DNA of 64,000 nucleotides from SAR92 bacterium BACL16 MAG-120619-bin48. Lineage in GTDB: Bacteria > Pseudomonadota > Gammaproteobacteria > Pseudomonadales > Porticoccaceae. Positions 48,320 through 57,881 of the stretch are shown here, one piece after another. The notes beneath the pieces are model-generated. The model did no database searches. It saw nothing but the letters and a program-made list of their open reading frames with translations, and had not been told where the DNA came from. Positions within the stretch are counted from its first letter, which is position 1. Every line of letters starts with the position of its first letter. The position numbers and the translations under genes are program-made. The stretch is from assembly GCA_001438605.1 (NCBI GenBank), contig LIDE01000005.1, forward strand, positions 1 to 64,000, read 5' to 3'.

Positions 48320-49867
48320 ATGACCGAAGCAGCTGTATACACTGACTTAGGCTCCACTATACTTGTCGAAATGGCACTTACTCGCGGGGAGGGACGTCTC
48401 GCAGATACTGGCGCCTTCGTCGCCACAACCGGCCACCGCAGCGGCAGATCGCCTGCCGACCGCTTTATCGTCAACGAGCCGAGCTCTTCTGACGCTATCG
48501 ACTGGGGCTCCGTTAACCGCCCCTTCGACGCCGCTAAATTTGATGCTCTGTGGGATCGTGTTGCGAGCTATATCGCTGAGAAAGAGCGCTTCGTCTCACA
48601 TCTGCATGTAGGCCAGGATTCTGATCACTACATTCCAGTGAAAGTGACGACTGAAACCGCTTGGCACTCGCTGTTCGCCCGCAACATGTTTATCCGCACG
48701 AAAAAGTACAATCCTGGGAACAAAGAACCGTGGAAAATTCTCCACGCAGCAAACTTTGCCTGTGATCCAGAGCGCGATGGCACCAATAGCGACGGCGTGG
48801 TTCTTATTAACTTTGCTCAGCGCAAAGTCCTGCTCGCTGGCATGCGCTACGCCGGTGAAATGAAGAAAGCTATGTTCTCTGTGCAAAATTTCCTCTTACC
48901 CGAAAAAGACGTGATGCCAATGCACTGCGCCGCCAATGTCGGTGAAGATGGCGACACAGCGCTGTTTTTCGGGCTATCAGGCACCGGTAAAACAACCCTG
49001 TCGGCAGATCCAGACCGCTTCTTAATTGGCGATGATGAGCATGGATGGGGTAAAGGCACTGTCTTCAACGTTGAAGGTGGCTGCTACGCGAAAACCATCG
49101 ACTTAAGCCAAAAGAATGAACCCGTTATTTGGGATGCGATTCGCTTCGGCGCGATTGTTGAAAACGTAGTCATCTCTGAAGATGCGCGCACAGCCGATTA
49201 TTCCGACACCTCCATCAGCGAAAATGGCCGCTGCAGTTACCCGCTTGAACACGTTGCCAAACGCTGCGTGGAAAATCAGTCTGGCGAGCCCAAAAATATT
49301 ATCTTTTTGACCTGTGACGTCACCGGTGTTCTACCACCCGTTTCGCTGCTGAGCAAAGAAGCTGCCGCCTATCACTTCCTCAGCGGTTATACCGCTCGTG
49401 TTGGCTCCACAGAACTCGGCGCCGAAGCGGGCATCAACCCTACCTTTTCCACCTGTTTCGGCGCACCATTTATGCCCCGTCCGGCAAGCGTTTACGCAGA
49501 GTTATTAATGAAGCGTATCGACGACTTCGGTTCGAAGGTCTATCTGGTGAATACTGGCTGGACCGGTGGTTCAGGTGGTGCCGGTGGCAAAGGAAGCCGC
49601 TTCCCGATTCCTGTGACCAGAGCCGTCGTCGCGGCCATTACCAATGGCTCACTCGAAGGCTGCGCAACTGAGCACTTAGAAACACTGAATTTGGATATCC
49701 CCGCTGCCATTAATGGCGTGGATAGCAAATACATCAACCCGCGCAATGCATGGGATGACAAAGCAGCCTATGACCAGCAAGCGACAAAGTTGGCTCAGCT
49801 GTTTGTTAAGAACATTACCAAGTTTGAGCCCTCAGCCGATATTATCGCCGCAGGCCCTAAAGTTTAA
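48320..49867 (+). CDS. pckA: Phosphoenolpyruvate carboxykinase (ATP)
   Basis: 515 residues from the ATG at 48320. It catalyses oxaloacetate + ATP to phosphoenolpyruvate, the entry to gluconeogenesis. Signatures: [35 protein letters not shown] with the kinase-1a P-loop [23 protein letters not shown] (kinase-2 and metal Asp), [16 protein letters not shown], and [17 protein letters not shown]. Full length. A strong terminator follows within 30 bp. Position after hslO is conserved. Confidence 0.98.
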   Translation: MTEAAVYTDLGSTILVEMALTRGEGRLADTGAFVATTGHRSGRSPADRFIVNEPSSSDAIDWGSVNRPFDAAKFDALWDRVASYIAEKERFVSHLHVGQDSDHYIPVKVTTETAWHSLFARNMFIRTKKYNPGNKEPWKILHAANFACDPERDGTNSDGVVLINFAQRKVLLAGMRYAGEMKKAMFSVQNFLLPEKDVMPMHCAANVGEDGDTALFFGLSGTGKTTLSADPDRFLIGDDEHGWGKGTVFNVEGGCYAKTIDLSQKNEPVIWDAIRFGAIVENVVISEDARTADYSDTSISENGRCSYPLEHVAKRCVENQSGEPKNIIFLTCDVTGVLPPVSLLSKEAAAYHFLSGYTARVGSTELGAEAGINPTFSTCFGAPFMPRPASVYAELLMKRIDDFGSKVYLVNTGWTGGSGGAGGKGSRFPIPVTRAVVAAITNGSLEGCATEHLETLNLDIPAAINGVDSKYINPRNAWDDKAAYDQQATKLAQLFVKNITKFEPSADIIAAGPKV

Positions 49868-49891
49868 ACAGCAGTAACCAGTAAGATAGAG

Positions 49892-49923
49892 ATACCCGCA
49901 TTAACCAATGCGGGTATTTTTTT
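49892..49923 (+). terminator. Rho-independent terminator of pckA
   Basis: ATACCCGCATT (49892-49902) pairs with AATGCGGGTAT (49907-49917), loop AACC, followed by seven T in total. Strong. Confidence 0.93.
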
Positions 49924-49972
49924 GCCCATCGTTTATGACTGCCTTACTGCCATTAGCAAGCAAATTACGGGC

Positions 49973-50000
49973 AAAAAAAGCCCGCGGTAAAGCGGGCTTT
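49973..50000 (-). terminator. Rho-independent terminator of the cytochrome c5 gene
   Basis: AAAGCCCGC (49977-49985) pairs with GCGGGCTTT (49992-50000), loop GGTAAA, with a run of A on the low-coordinate side that gives a U-run on the minus-strand transcript. It lies 15 bp after the cytochrome stop. Confidence 0.9.
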
Positions 50001-50014
50001 CGTAAACTCTTGGA

Positions 50015-50461
50015 TTACTTGCTGTTATCAAGAATATGATCGATAGCGGCTTTCACCTCATCGTCGCTGCACGACATACAGGTGCCGCGTGCTGGCATGG
50101 CGCGAATACCGTTGATCGCGTTGGCGTATACAGTTTCCAAACCTTGCTCTAATCGCAAAGCCCACGCCGCTACGTCGCCTAATTTAGGCGCGCCGGCAAC
50201 ACCAGAGCTATGGCATGCCACACAATTCGTGCTGTAGATATCACTGCCAGAACGGGCAGCACCGGCACTGGTTGTCGCCGCGGCAACCACTTGACCCGCC
50301 ATGGCAACATGACCAACGGGGGCAATGCGCTCAGCAACCTGCTTCTCTTGCTGCGCGGTCAACTGAACTTTTTTATCGTCTGCGCCACATCCCCATAAAA
50401 GCGTGCTGACAGCAGCAATTATGGCAAAACTTTTCACTCGGCTATTTTTGGCAGTATTCAT
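50015..50461 (-). CDS. Cytochrome c5 family lipoprotein
   Basis: 148 residues from the ATG at 50461 (a longer frame overlaps trpS and lacks a signal). The N-terminus has a lipobox, STLLWGC. One haem site CVACH (in NCVACHSSGVAGAPKLGD) with the axial Met in RAMPARGTCMSCSDDEV; the extra CMSC pair and this layout are typical of cytochrome c5. Periplasmic, membrane-tethered electron carrier, probably donating to a terminal oxidase. A terminator follows. Confidence 0.92.
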   Translation of the reverse strand: MNTAKNSRVKSFAIIAAVSTLLWGCGADDKKVQLTAQQEKQVAERIAPVGHVAMAGQVVAAATTSAGAARSGSDIYSTNCVACHSSGVAGAPKLGDVAAWALRLEQGLETVYANAINGIRAMPARGTCMSCSDDEVKAAIDHILDNSK

Positions 50462-50561
50462 CGTGGGGTATCTCCAGTTTGGACGTGACAGTAAAATCTC
50501 GCGGCCATTATAGCCTGCAATTGTATATTTCTCATCCGCAATACACGGATATTTCAATTTC

Positions 50562-51569
50562 CTAAGCAAGCGGTCGAATGCCCACGGCATGGCGCAACGT
50601 CGCGAGGAACGCACTGCTTTCGCGGCGCGCTTTGACTGCGCCCTCCTGCAGTATTTGCTCTATCTCGCTGGGCGTTTGCATCAGCGCTTCGTAGCGCGCT
50701 CGCGCCTCCGACAGCTCACCATTAACTAGTTCAAACAGCTGTCGCTTTGCCTCGCCCCAGCCGATGCCATTGGCAAATTGCTCTCGCATTTCAAGGGTTT
50801 GCTGCTCAGTAGCGAAGGCCTGCCAAATCTGAAAAACCGCTGACGTGTCAGGGTCTTTCGGTTCACCTGGCTCAAGCAAATTAGTGTTAATTTTATTAAT
50901 GTGTTTCTTCAAAGCCTTTTCATTCAAAAACAGCGGAATGGTGTTGCCGTAACTTTTGCTCATTTTGCGACCGTCGAGCCCTTGCAGAACAGCGACTTTG
51001 TCGTCAACCAACGCCTTGGGTAAAACAAAGTGCTCACCAAAGTGATGGTTAAACCGCTGCGCTACATCACGGGCCATTTCCACATGCTGTATCTGATCGC
51101 GGCCGACTGGAATTTGGTGCGCATTGAACATAAGAATATCTGCGGCCATCAAGACTGGGTAACTGAAAAGACCCATAGTGATAGCAAAATCGGCATCTTC
51201 TCCAGCATCCTCGTTAGCCTGCACTGCGGCTTTGTAGGCATGGGCGCGATTCATCAGCCCTTTGGCTGTCATGCAGGTGAGAAACCAGGTCAGTTCTGTT
51301 ATCTCTGGAATATCGGACTGGCGATAAAACGTCACCTTATCTGTATCCAATCCCAACGCCAGCCATGTCGCTGCAATCTCCATGGTTGAACGGTGAATTA
51401 ATTCAGGATCTTGGGCTTTAATCAACGCGTGATAGTCTGCCAAAAAGAAAAATGACTCAACGTCGTTGGCGCGACTGGATTCAATGGCAGGACGAATTGC
51501 CCCCACATAGTTACCGAGGTGGGGTGTTCCCGATGTGGTAATACCCGTCAATACACGTTGTTTAGTCAT
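50562..51569 (-). CDS. trpS: Tryptophanyl-tRNA synthetase
   Basis: A 335-residue class I synthetase. HIGH-like motif in [21 protein letters not shown] motif in [15 protein letters not shown], plus [21 protein letters not shown]. It charges tRNA-Trp. Full length at the C-terminus (HAVGIRPLA). The start ATG at 51569 agrees with the family. Followed after 100 bp by the cytochrome c5 gene. Confidence 0.97.
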   Translation of the reverse strand: MTKQRVLTGITTSGTPHLGNYVGAIRPAIESSRANDVESFFFLADYHALIKAQDPELIHRSTMEIAATWLALGLDTDKVTFYRQSDIPEITELTWFLTCMTAKGLMNRAHAYKAAVQANEDAGEDADFAITMGLFSYPVLMAADILMFNAHQIPVGRDQIQHVEMARDVAQRFNHHFGEHFVLPKALVDDKVAVLQGLDGRKMSKSYGNTIPLFLNEKALKKHINKINTNLLEPGEPKDPDTSAVFQIWQAFATEQQTLEMREQFANGIGWGEAKRQLFELVNGELSEARARYEALMQTPSEIEQILQEGAVKARRESSAFLATLRHAVGIRPLA

Positions 51570-51624
51570 ATTTACTCTGTTGCGTCTGTAGGTTTAGATC
51601 AATCTTTCAGGTCACTACTGCCAA

Positions 51625-52941
51625 TTATCTCGGCTCAACCACTAATGCGCCGGGGCGATTATAAAAGGCCTTGAGGACACGTGCCAAGCGCTCAGGATCC
51701 AACGTGCCGGTTAGCTCGCGGCAGGAGTGCATAGCGAGTTGAGGAATTCCCACATCCAGGGTTGGAACGCCTAGTTTGGCGGACGTGACGGGGCCAATAG
51801 TGCTACCACAACCCATATCACCCCGCGCCACAAAGGTCTGCACCGGCACATTTTCATCGCTACACATCTGCCGGAAAAAGCTTGCTGTGACGCCGTTGGT
51901 GGCATAGCGCTGAGTCGAATTCACTTTAATCACGGGGCCGCCGTTCAATACTGGGCTGTGCTTTTCATCGTGCTTGAGTAAATAGTTGGGATGCACTGCG
52001 TGTGCATTGTCGCAGGAAATAAATAGTGAGCGGTCCAATATACGAGACTTGTTGGTCGCGCTTGCGTCGTGACTGCAGAGGCGGTCAAAGACTGACTCTA
52101 GGAAGGGTCCATTGGCGCCTGCCGATGAAACACTTCCCACTTCCTCGTGATCGTTGCACACCAGTAGCGCCGTATTTGTACCGTCTGCCGCCAGCAGGGC
52201 TTTGGCGCCAACAAAGCAACTCAACAGATTGTCTAGGCGTGCCGAAGCAAAAAATTCTTTTTTCAACCCCACCGTCGCAGCGCCCTGCACATCATAGAAA
52301 CAGAGTTCGTAGTCTAAAACCTTATCGCCATCGGACAGAAAACGTTGCGCGAGCATGACATGAAAATCTTCACCCTCTTCAGCCTGCATTAAAATGGGTG
52401 AAATATCTGTCTGTGGATTAATTGATCGCCCTTTGTTTGCCTCACGATCAAGGTGAATAGCTAAACTGGGTACCACGGCAATCGGATCATTGAAATTGAT
52501 GAGGGTCTGCTTTAACTGACCGTTTTTGTCGCTGTAAACCAACCGCCCAGCAAGAGAGAGATCGCGATCGAACCATGGGTTGAGAAGAGCGCCGCCATAC
52601 ACTTCCACGCCGAGTTGATAGTAGCCATTTCTCACTAACTCAGGATTCGGTTTAACCATTAGACAGGGGCTGTCAGTGTGAGCGCCGGCCATGCGAATAC
52701 CCGCTGTAGCGAGATCGTTTTGACCAACAACAAAGGCAATGATCGAGGAGCCATTGCGCGTCACAAAGTATTTTCCGCCGCGCTCAAGAGTCCAATCCTC
52801 TGCTTCATTCAAGCCTTGGAAACACGCCTTTCCCAGCATCTGACTGAGCGTCGCCACAGCGTGAAACGGCGTTGGTGAGCCGTCTAAAAAATCTGCCAAC
52901 TCTGCGTTAAAGAGCTCTACCTGCTGTTGCGCTGAAGTCAT
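51625..52941 (-). CDS. apeB: M18 family aminopeptidase
   Basis: A 438-residue zinc aminopeptidase. Metal-binding motifs: MAGAHTDSPCLMVKPN (His, Asp), CNDHEEVGSVSSAGANG (Asp/His and catalytic Glu pair) and GDMGCGSTIGPVTSAKLG near the end; LGVEVYGGALLNPWFDRDLSLAGR is also a family signature. It removes acidic or neutral N-terminal residues from peptides in the cytoplasm. Single gene with about 55 bp to trpS. Confidence 0.96.
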   Translation of the reverse strand: MTSAQQQVELFNAELADFLDGSPTPFHAVATLSQMLGKACFQGLNEAEDWTLERGGKYFVTRNGSSIIAFVVGQNDLATAGIRMAGAHTDSPCLMVKPNPELVRNGYYQLGVEVYGGALLNPWFDRDLSLAGRLVYSDKNGQLKQTLINFNDPIAVVPSLAIHLDREANKGRSINPQTDISPILMQAEEGEDFHVMLAQRFLSDGDKVLDYELCFYDVQGAATVGLKKEFFASARLDNLLSCFVGAKALLAADGTNTALLVCNDHEEVGSVSSAGANGPFLESVFDRLCSHDASATNKSRILDRSLFISCDNAHAVHPNYLLKHDEKHSPVLNGGPVIKVNSTQRYATNGVTASFFRQMCSDENVPVQTFVARGDMGCGSTIGPVTSAKLGVPTLDVGIPQLAMHSCRELTGTLDPERLARVLKAFYNRPGALVVEPR

Positions 52942-52974
52942 GCTATATCATCCGTTCGTCATCTAATTTTTTGG

Positions 52975-53862
52975 TTATTGCGCCGAGCTCTCGTCTGACT
53001 CAAGTCGAGCCAATAAACTCGACGTATCCCAACGATTTCCGCCCATATCTTGGACTTGTTTATAGAAACTATCGACCAACTCTGTCACCGGTAAGAGACT
53101 GCCATTGGCCCTCCCTTCCTCTAGCGCGAAGGCTAAATCTTTTCGCATCCACTGCACGGCAAAACCGTGATTATATTCGTTGGCAAGCATTGTTTTGTAG
53201 CGATTTTCCATTTGCCAAGACTGCGCTGCGCCTTTTGAAATCACATCGATAACTTGAGCGGCATCGAGTCCAGCGCGCTTGGCAAAGTTGATACCCTCAG
53301 CCAGCCCCTGCACAACGCCAGCAATACAGATCTGATTGACCATTTTACACAACTGGCCGCTGCCTGCTTCACCCATCAATTGGATTGATTTGGCATAACT
53401 TTTAATTGCCGCTTCAACCCGCTGAAAATCATCGCCATGGCCACCGCACATCACAGTGAGCTTACCATTCTCGGCACCCTGTTGGCCGCCGGATACCGGC
53501 GCATCAATAAAGCCACAGTTAACCGTCGCCGCGGCAGCAGCCAACTCGCGCGCCAAGGTTGCTGAAGTCGTGGTGTGATCAACGAGAACTGCGCCAGCCT
53601 GCATATAACTGAGAGCGCCCTGCTCACCCAGTAACACCGCTCTCACATCGTCATCATTGCCCACACAGGAAAAAACAATCTCGGCGTCGACTACCGCTTC
53701 AGCAGGACTGGCCGCACTCTGACCCTGATACTCCTGCAGCCAGCGAACGGCAACTGAATCGGTGCGGTTATAAACAACCACAGAGTAGCCGTGCTTACTC
53801 AACCAGCCGGCCATGGGATAACCCATAACACCCAGCCCTAAAAACGCTACTTTCTGCTTCAT
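52975..53862 (-). CDS. NAD(P)-dependent beta-hydroxyacid dehydrogenase (3-hydroxyisobutyrate/tartronate semialdehyde reductase type)
   Basis: 295 residues from the ATG at 53862, with GAGG 6 nt upstream; a TTG nine codons earlier is unlikely. The Rossmann site VAFLGLGVMGYPMAGWL opens the protein, then FIDAPVSGGQQGAENGKLTVMCGG (substrate loop) and GSGQLCKMVNQICIAG with the catalytic Lys. The family includes 3-hydroxyisobutyrate dehydrogenase, GarR/GlxR and succinic semialdehyde reductases, so the substrate is uncertain. It lies 43 bp upstream of apeB on the same strand. Confidence 0.9.
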   Translation of the reverse strand: MKQKVAFLGLGVMGYPMAGWLSKHGYSVVVYNRTDSVAVRWLQEYQGQSAASPAEAVVDAEIVFSCVGNDDDVRAVLLGEQGALSYMQAGAVLVDHTTTSATLARELAAAAATVNCGFIDAPVSGGQQGAENGKLTVMCGGHGDDFQRVEAAIKSYAKSIQLMGEAGSGQLCKMVNQICIAGVVQGLAEGINFAKRAGLDAAQVIDVISKGAAQSWQMENRYKTMLANEYNHGFAVQWMRKDLAFALEEGRANGSLLPVTELVDSFYKQVQDMGGNRWDTSSLLARLESDESSAQ

Positions 53863-53931
53863 TCGTGCCTCAATGTCACTCGACCCCAATTGGCCGCAGT
53901 CTTTTTAACCGTAAATTAGTGAATGGTTGGA

Positions 53932-54732
53932 TTACTGCTGGTAAATCAGATAGAGCAAAAACATCCCCAAAACCATTCGATAGACAACAAAGGGGAACAT
54001 ACCCACGCGCTTAATCACTGACAGAAACACGCGAATACAGAGATAGGCTGTGATACCGGACAGACTCGTGCCTACCAATATCATTATCCAATCAACCGCC
54101 TCGCTGTTGAGTAACTGCACCCCTTTATAGCCTCCACTGAGTACGATAATCGGGATGGCCAACAAGAACGAGAATCGTGCCGCCGTTTCACGATCGAACC
54201 CCAATGCGAGTGCCGCTGTAATCGTGATGCCAGAGCGCGATGTCCCAGGAATTAGTGCAATCGCTTGGGCAACACCAATTAAAAAAGCCGATTTTGCACT
54301 AAACTGCTGCATTTCCCGCGTGCGCTTTCCACGCCAGTCAGCCCACCCCAACAGCAAGCCAAATACAATGGTCGTGACAGCAATTACTAGCATGGAGCGC
54401 AAGTTCTGTTCAATAAAGTCACCGAGAAATAGCCCCGCCAGACCTGCCGGGATAGTAGCCAAAATGATATACCATGCCAGTCGACTCTCCGCAGTGTGCC
54501 GACGGACAAAAAGACTGTCCAGCCATGCTTGAGTGAGCGCGACAATGTCCTCGCGAAAATAGACGATCACGGCGATCAATGAGCCGACATGGACGGCAAC
54601 ATCAAAGGCTAGCCCTTGATCAGGCCACTCCAATACCTGCGAGGGCAAAATTAGATGCGCAGAGCTCGAAATGGGCAGAAACTCTGACAGCCCCTGAATA
54701 ACGGCTAGCCAAAAAGCCTGTAGATAGTCCAT
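53932..54732 (-). CDS. uppP: Undecaprenyl-diphosphate phosphatase
   Basis: A 266-residue membrane enzyme that recycles the lipid carrier for peptidoglycan. Signatures: the N-terminal AVIQGLSEFLPISSSAHLILPS (catalytic Glu and Ser/His region) and LIPGTSRSGITITAALALGFDRETAARFSFLLAIP; several membrane helices. Full length. It lies 4 bp after tsaB's stop on the same strand. Confidence 0.97.
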   Translation of the reverse strand: MDYLQAFWLAVIQGLSEFLPISSSAHLILPSQVLEWPDQGLAFDVAVHVGSLIAVIVYFREDIVALTQAWLDSLFVRRHTAESRLAWYIILATIPAGLAGLFLGDFIEQNLRSMLVIAVTTIVFGLLLGWADWRGKRTREMQQFSAKSAFLIGVAQAIALIPGTSRSGITITAALALGFDRETAARFSFLLAIPIIVLSGGYKGVQLLNSEAVDWIMILVGTSLSGITAYLCIRVFLSVIKRVGMFPFVVYRMVLGMFLLYLIYQQ

Positions 54733-54735
54733 AAA

Positions 54736-55434
54736 TTAAGTCGTCCCTACACGTGTGTGTTTTTTCCAAGCATCGGTGCCACGCAAGTAAACCAATTCAA
54801 CTTGTTCAATCGCCGTTGCTGCACCCATTTTATATAAGCCATTTGCCAGAGCGCCCAAATCTTCTGCCTCTGGATAGATATCCTGCATCACTTGCCCGTT
54901 TTCGATAGCCTCAAAAAATTGCGACGCCTCGCCAATCACTGCCGAGGGCTGCAACTGCGCATAGAGGTTGAGTGCGTCTTCACGACTCAATAATTGATCA
55001 TCGATCACCGAATAGCTCTGCCCCAAACTGTCTCGCTGGTAAGCGCCGCAATTGAACTCACCCATGCGCGCATCCAAAACCGTCATCACTGCCTCGGAAG
55101 ATGCAGCCAACGGATTTTTGCGCCAATAAGTCTGAGCTATCACTTGTAGCGTTGAAACTGGGATAACGGGTATGTCAGAGGAAAATGCCAACCCTTGAGC
55201 AACCGAGAAACCAATTCTCAATCCAGTAAAAGAGCCAGGGCCAACCGTCACCGCAAGCGCATCGAGGTCGCTCACGCTCAATTCAGCGTCAGACAAAACT
55301 GCGTCGATCATCTGCATAATCAGCCGCGTGTGCGAGCGTGGCTCAAAACAGCAACGGCTGAATACTTTTTGGCCAACAGCGAGCGAAACCGAACAGGCGG
55401 GTGTCGAGGTTTCAATGGCCAGTATTGCTGTCAT
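54736..55434 (-). CDS. tsaB: tRNA t6A synthesis protein TsaB
   Basis: A 232-residue ASKHA-fold protein: ILAIETSTPACSVSLAVG, then SRCCFEPRSHTRLIMQMID, and ALAVTVGPGSFTGLRIGFSVAQGLA, all TsaB signatures. It scaffolds TsaD and TsaE in making t6A37. Encoded just before uppP; TsaE is encoded at 21937-22467. Confidence 0.96.
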   Translation of the reverse strand: MTAILAIETSTPACSVSLAVGQKVFSRCCFEPRSHTRLIMQMIDAVLSDAELSVSDLDALAVTVGPGSFTGLRIGFSVAQGLAFSSDIPVIPVSTLQVIAQTYWRKNPLAASSEAVMTVLDARMGEFNCGAYQRDSLGQSYSVIDDQLLSREDALNLYAQLQPSAVIGEASQFFEAIENGQVMQDIYPEAEDLGALANGLYKMGAATAIEQVELVYLRGTDAWKKHTRVGTT

Positions 55435-55512
55435 CGTTAGCCCTTTCAGGAATGGGTTAGCATGGATTAGAGAAGATTAATCGTTACGCAAGGCTGAGTG
55501 TCCTACACAAAC

Positions 55513-55543
55513 AAAAATCCCCCACCAATGGGTGAGGGATTTT
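55513..55543 (-). terminator. Rho-independent terminator of the AlgP-like gene
   Basis: AAAATCCCCCACC pairs with GGTGAGGGATTTT (one internal mismatch), loop AATG, with five A on the low-coordinate side making the minus-strand U-run. It lies 25 bp after the stop of the Lys/Ala-rich protein. Confidence 0.88.
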
Positions 55544-55567
55544 ACAGGGCTAACGCTCATTACACTA

Positions 55568-56692
55568 TTAAGAATTTGTAACTTCGACGCTCTGCTCTGG
55601 CGCTTTCGCAGCGGCTACCACCTTTGCGGCTGACTTTTTCACTGACGGCTTTTTTACCGCAGCTTTTTTGGCCGCTGGCTTCTTAGCCACAACTTTTTTA
55701 ACCGCTGCTTTCTTAGCGGTAGGTGCTTTTTTCACTGCAGCTTTTTTAGCGGTAGCCGCTTTCTTCACTGCAGCTTTCTTCGCGGCTGGGGACTTTTTGG
55801 CTGCGGGTGCTTTTTTAGCTGCCGCTGCTTTCTTAGCCGCAGGTGCTTGTTTAGCTACTGCTGCTTTTTTAGCCTTGGCGGGTTTCTTCACTGCCGTCGC
55901 TTTCTTAACGGTCGCTTTTTTCACAGCGGCTTTTTTAGCTTTAGCGGGTTTCTTCACTGCAGGTGCTTTCTTAACAGCGGGTTTCTTAACAGCGGCTTTC
56001 TTAACAGCGGCTTTCTTAGCGACTGCTTTCTTAGCGACTACTTTTTTAGCGGCGGACTTCTTGACTGCTGCTTTCTTAGCCGGAGCTGCTTTTTTGGCCG
56101 CTGCCGGTTTTTCCATTGCGCTAGCCGCCTTCTTAACAACAGACTTTAGCTTTTTGGCAACAGCCTTTTCAGCCGATTTTATTTTCATCGCAGCTTTTTT
56201 CTCAGCTGCTTTCATTTTCTTCGAAGTTGCCTTGGCTCGCGACTTTAACCAACGCTTTTCAAATTTCTTTACGGCTGCGGCAAGATCTGCATCTTGCGCA
56301 GCTTGCAGCTTGGCTTCTACTTTCAAAATAGTCGCTTTTGCAGCTTTTTCGGCAGACGCCAACTTATCTTTGACGGCGGCAGCTCGGTAATCATTTTTAG
56401 CAGCCTTGAGAGCATCGCGCAACAAAGCCGCCAATTTACGGCCTTCGCTCGCTTGCGCGCGCAATGTCAGGAGAGCTTTTTTTGCAGCGGGTGTTGCCTT
56501 GGCTGCCACTTTCGCTTTAGCTGCAGTGACTTTTTTGACTACTGCGGCGTGTTTTTTATCGTGTGCGGCAATTTGCTTCTTTACAGAATCAACCACTTTT
56601 AGTGCATTTTGCAAAGGCGAAACTTGCGCCGTAACTTTTGCTTTTGCATTTACTTTTGCTTTCGTTACTCGTTTCTTTGCTGGACTTTTCAT
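55568..56692 (-). CDS. algP: AlgP-like Lys/Ala-rich histone H1-like protein
   Basis: A 374-residue, extremely basic, low-complexity protein. Residues 1-190 are Lys/Ala-rich but more varied and likely helical (ALKVVDSVKKQIAAHDKKH, LLTLRAQASEGRKLAALLRD). Residues about 191-360 are an array of KKAAVKKA/KPAAKK-type repeats like the tail of histone H1 and Pseudomonas AlgP (AlgR3). Expected to bind DNA through the basic tail and affect nucleoid structure or transcription. Good ribosome site GAGGA before the ATG and a clear terminator. The opposite strand shows a long ORF only because of the composition. The repeat DNA is prone to length change. Confidence 0.88.
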   Translation of the reverse strand: MKSPAKKRVTKAKVNAKAKVTAQVSPLQNALKVVDSVKKQIAAHDKKHAAVVKKVTAAKAKVAAKATPAAKKALLTLRAQASEGRKLAALLRDALKAAKNDYRAAAVKDKLASAEKAAKATILKVEAKLQAAQDADLAAAVKKFEKRWLKSRAKATSKKMKAAEKKAAMKIKSAEKAVAKKLKSVVKKAASAMEKPAAAKKAAPAKKAAVKKSAAKKVVAKKAVAKKAAVKKAAVKKPAVKKAPAVKKPAKAKKAAVKKATVKKATAVKKPAKAKKAAVAKQAPAAKKAAAAKKAPAAKKSPAAKKAAVKKAATAKKAAVKKAPTAKKAAVKKVVAKKPAAKKAAVKKPSVKKSAAKVVAAAKAPEQSVEVTNS

Positions 56693-56796
56693 TTACACGT
56701 TCCTCAGGTCAATAAACACTATTTTTAAATACAATGTAGAAAACACCACCGCCGTAAGGCTGTGAATTTTAAGCAACTAACAATAAGTTTATCAAT

Positions 56797-56829
56797 AAAA
56801 AACACCAATTTGACGAATAATTGGTGTTT
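56797..56829 (-). terminator. Second hairpin with A-run downstream of adk
   Basis: AAACACCAATT (56800-56810) pairs with AATTGGTGTTT (56819-56829), loop TGACGAAT, with extra A on the low side. It lies 90 bp beyond adk, after another terminator, so it is a backup terminator; it also sits upstream of the AlgP-like gene. Confidence 0.65.
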
Positions 56830-56875
56830 AAGTGAAATAAAAAGAATTTTTTATTTGAAAATTACGTTTTTTTGT

Positions 56876-56906
56876 AAAAAAACAGCACTTGGTTAAGTGC
56901 TGTTTT
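56876..56906 (-). terminator. Rho-independent terminator of adk
   Basis: AAAACAGCACTT (56879-56890) pairs with AAGTGCTGTTTT (56895-56906), loop GGTT, with A-run giving a minus-strand U-run. It lies 10 bp after the adk stop. Confidence 0.88.
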
Positions 56907-56915
56907 GAGATCGAA

Positions 56916-57566
56916 CTAACCCAGTATTTTAACAATTCGTCCCTGCACTTCTTCGAGGCGACCTAGACCATTTACGGTAGCGAACGTAGGGCCATTAGAA
57001 TCGCGAGTTGATAGCGATGTGTAAAACTCAACCAATGGCTTGGTCTGATTATGATAAATCGCCAGTCGATTGCGGATAGTGTCTTCTTGATCATCGGGGC
57101 GCTGTATTAGAGGCTCCTGAGTTTCATCATCCAACCCTTCCACGTTGGGCGGATTGTGCTCAATATGGTAAACGCGCCCTGAATCCTCGTGCACTCGGCG
57201 ACCACTTAACCGCGAGACAATTTGCTCGTCGTCGACCGATATTTCGACAACATACTCAATCAACACGCCCGCATCCACTAGAGCTTGAGCCTGTGGAATT
57301 GTTCGTGGAAAACCATCAAACAAAAACCCATTGGCGCAATCGGCCTGCTGAATACGCTCCTTTACTAATGCGATAATAATTTCATCAGAAACTAAACCAC
57401 CTGATGCCATGATGTCTTTTACTTTAAGCCCAAGGTCACTACCCGCTTTCACTGCGCTTCGGAGCATATCGCCAGTGGATATTTGCGGAATACCGTAGCG
57501 CTGCGTAATAAATTGCGCTTGAGTACCCTTACCTGCACCGGGTGGTCCTAATAAAATTACATTCAT
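56916..57566 (-). CDS. adk: Adenylate kinase
   Basis: 216 residues from the ATG at 57566, with AAGGA 9 nt upstream; an ATG three codons earlier touches the ribosome site. P-loop [19 protein letters not shown]-binding [27 protein letters not shown], and [15 protein letters not shown] (LID start). The LID lacks the four-Cys zinc site, as in E. coli. It equilibrates ATP, ADP and AMP. Confidence 0.97.
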   Translation of the reverse strand: MNVILLGPPGAGKGTQAQFITQRYGIPQISTGDMLRSAVKAGSDLGLKVKDIMASGGLVSDEIIIALVKERIQQADCANGFLFDGFPRTIPQAQALVDAGVLIEYVVEISVDDEQIVSRLSGRRVHEDSGRVYHIEHNPPNVEGLDDETQEPLIQRPDDQEDTIRNRLAIYHNQTKPLVEFYTSLSTRDSNGPTFATVNGLGRLEEVQGRIVKILG

Positions 57567-57587
57567 CAATGACATTCCTTAAAAACA

Positions 57588-57615
57588 AAAATACGGGTTG
57601 GCCTGAAAACAGCAA
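57588..57615 (-). promoter_or_regulatory. Possible promoter for adk
   Basis: On the minus strand TTGCTG (57615-57610) and TATTTT (57593-57588) are 16 bp apart, ending about 20 bp before the adk ATG. The rest of the 300-bp spacer to mazG (57616-57881) is G+C-balanced and I see no gene, tRNA or repeat in it. Confidence 0.35.
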
Positions 57616-57881
57616 GTACAGAGCGGTCGGACACACAACGATCCTCAGACGATCTATCGCGAGTCACACCGACCAGCGGGCTGGGGTAGCGCGGCACATG
57701 CAGCGGCGAATTCGTCTGCAACCAGTCCGAAACTAGTGACTACCTTGAAAAAGCGGCTGACTCTAGGCAGTTACAAGCACCAAAAGGGCGCTCACAATAC
57801 ACGGATTGATTTTACCAGACAACCCTACCCTCACGCAGCCTTTGTCCCAACGCGTCAGTGCAGAGTGACTACAGCGTTGAA

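Noticed and set aside
55668-56390. Long plus-strand ORF of 240 codons opposite the AlgP-like gene
   Set aside because: It is the antisense of Lys/Ala repeats and gives Phe/Ala/Leu low-complexity sequence. The minus-strand gene has the ribosome site and terminator.
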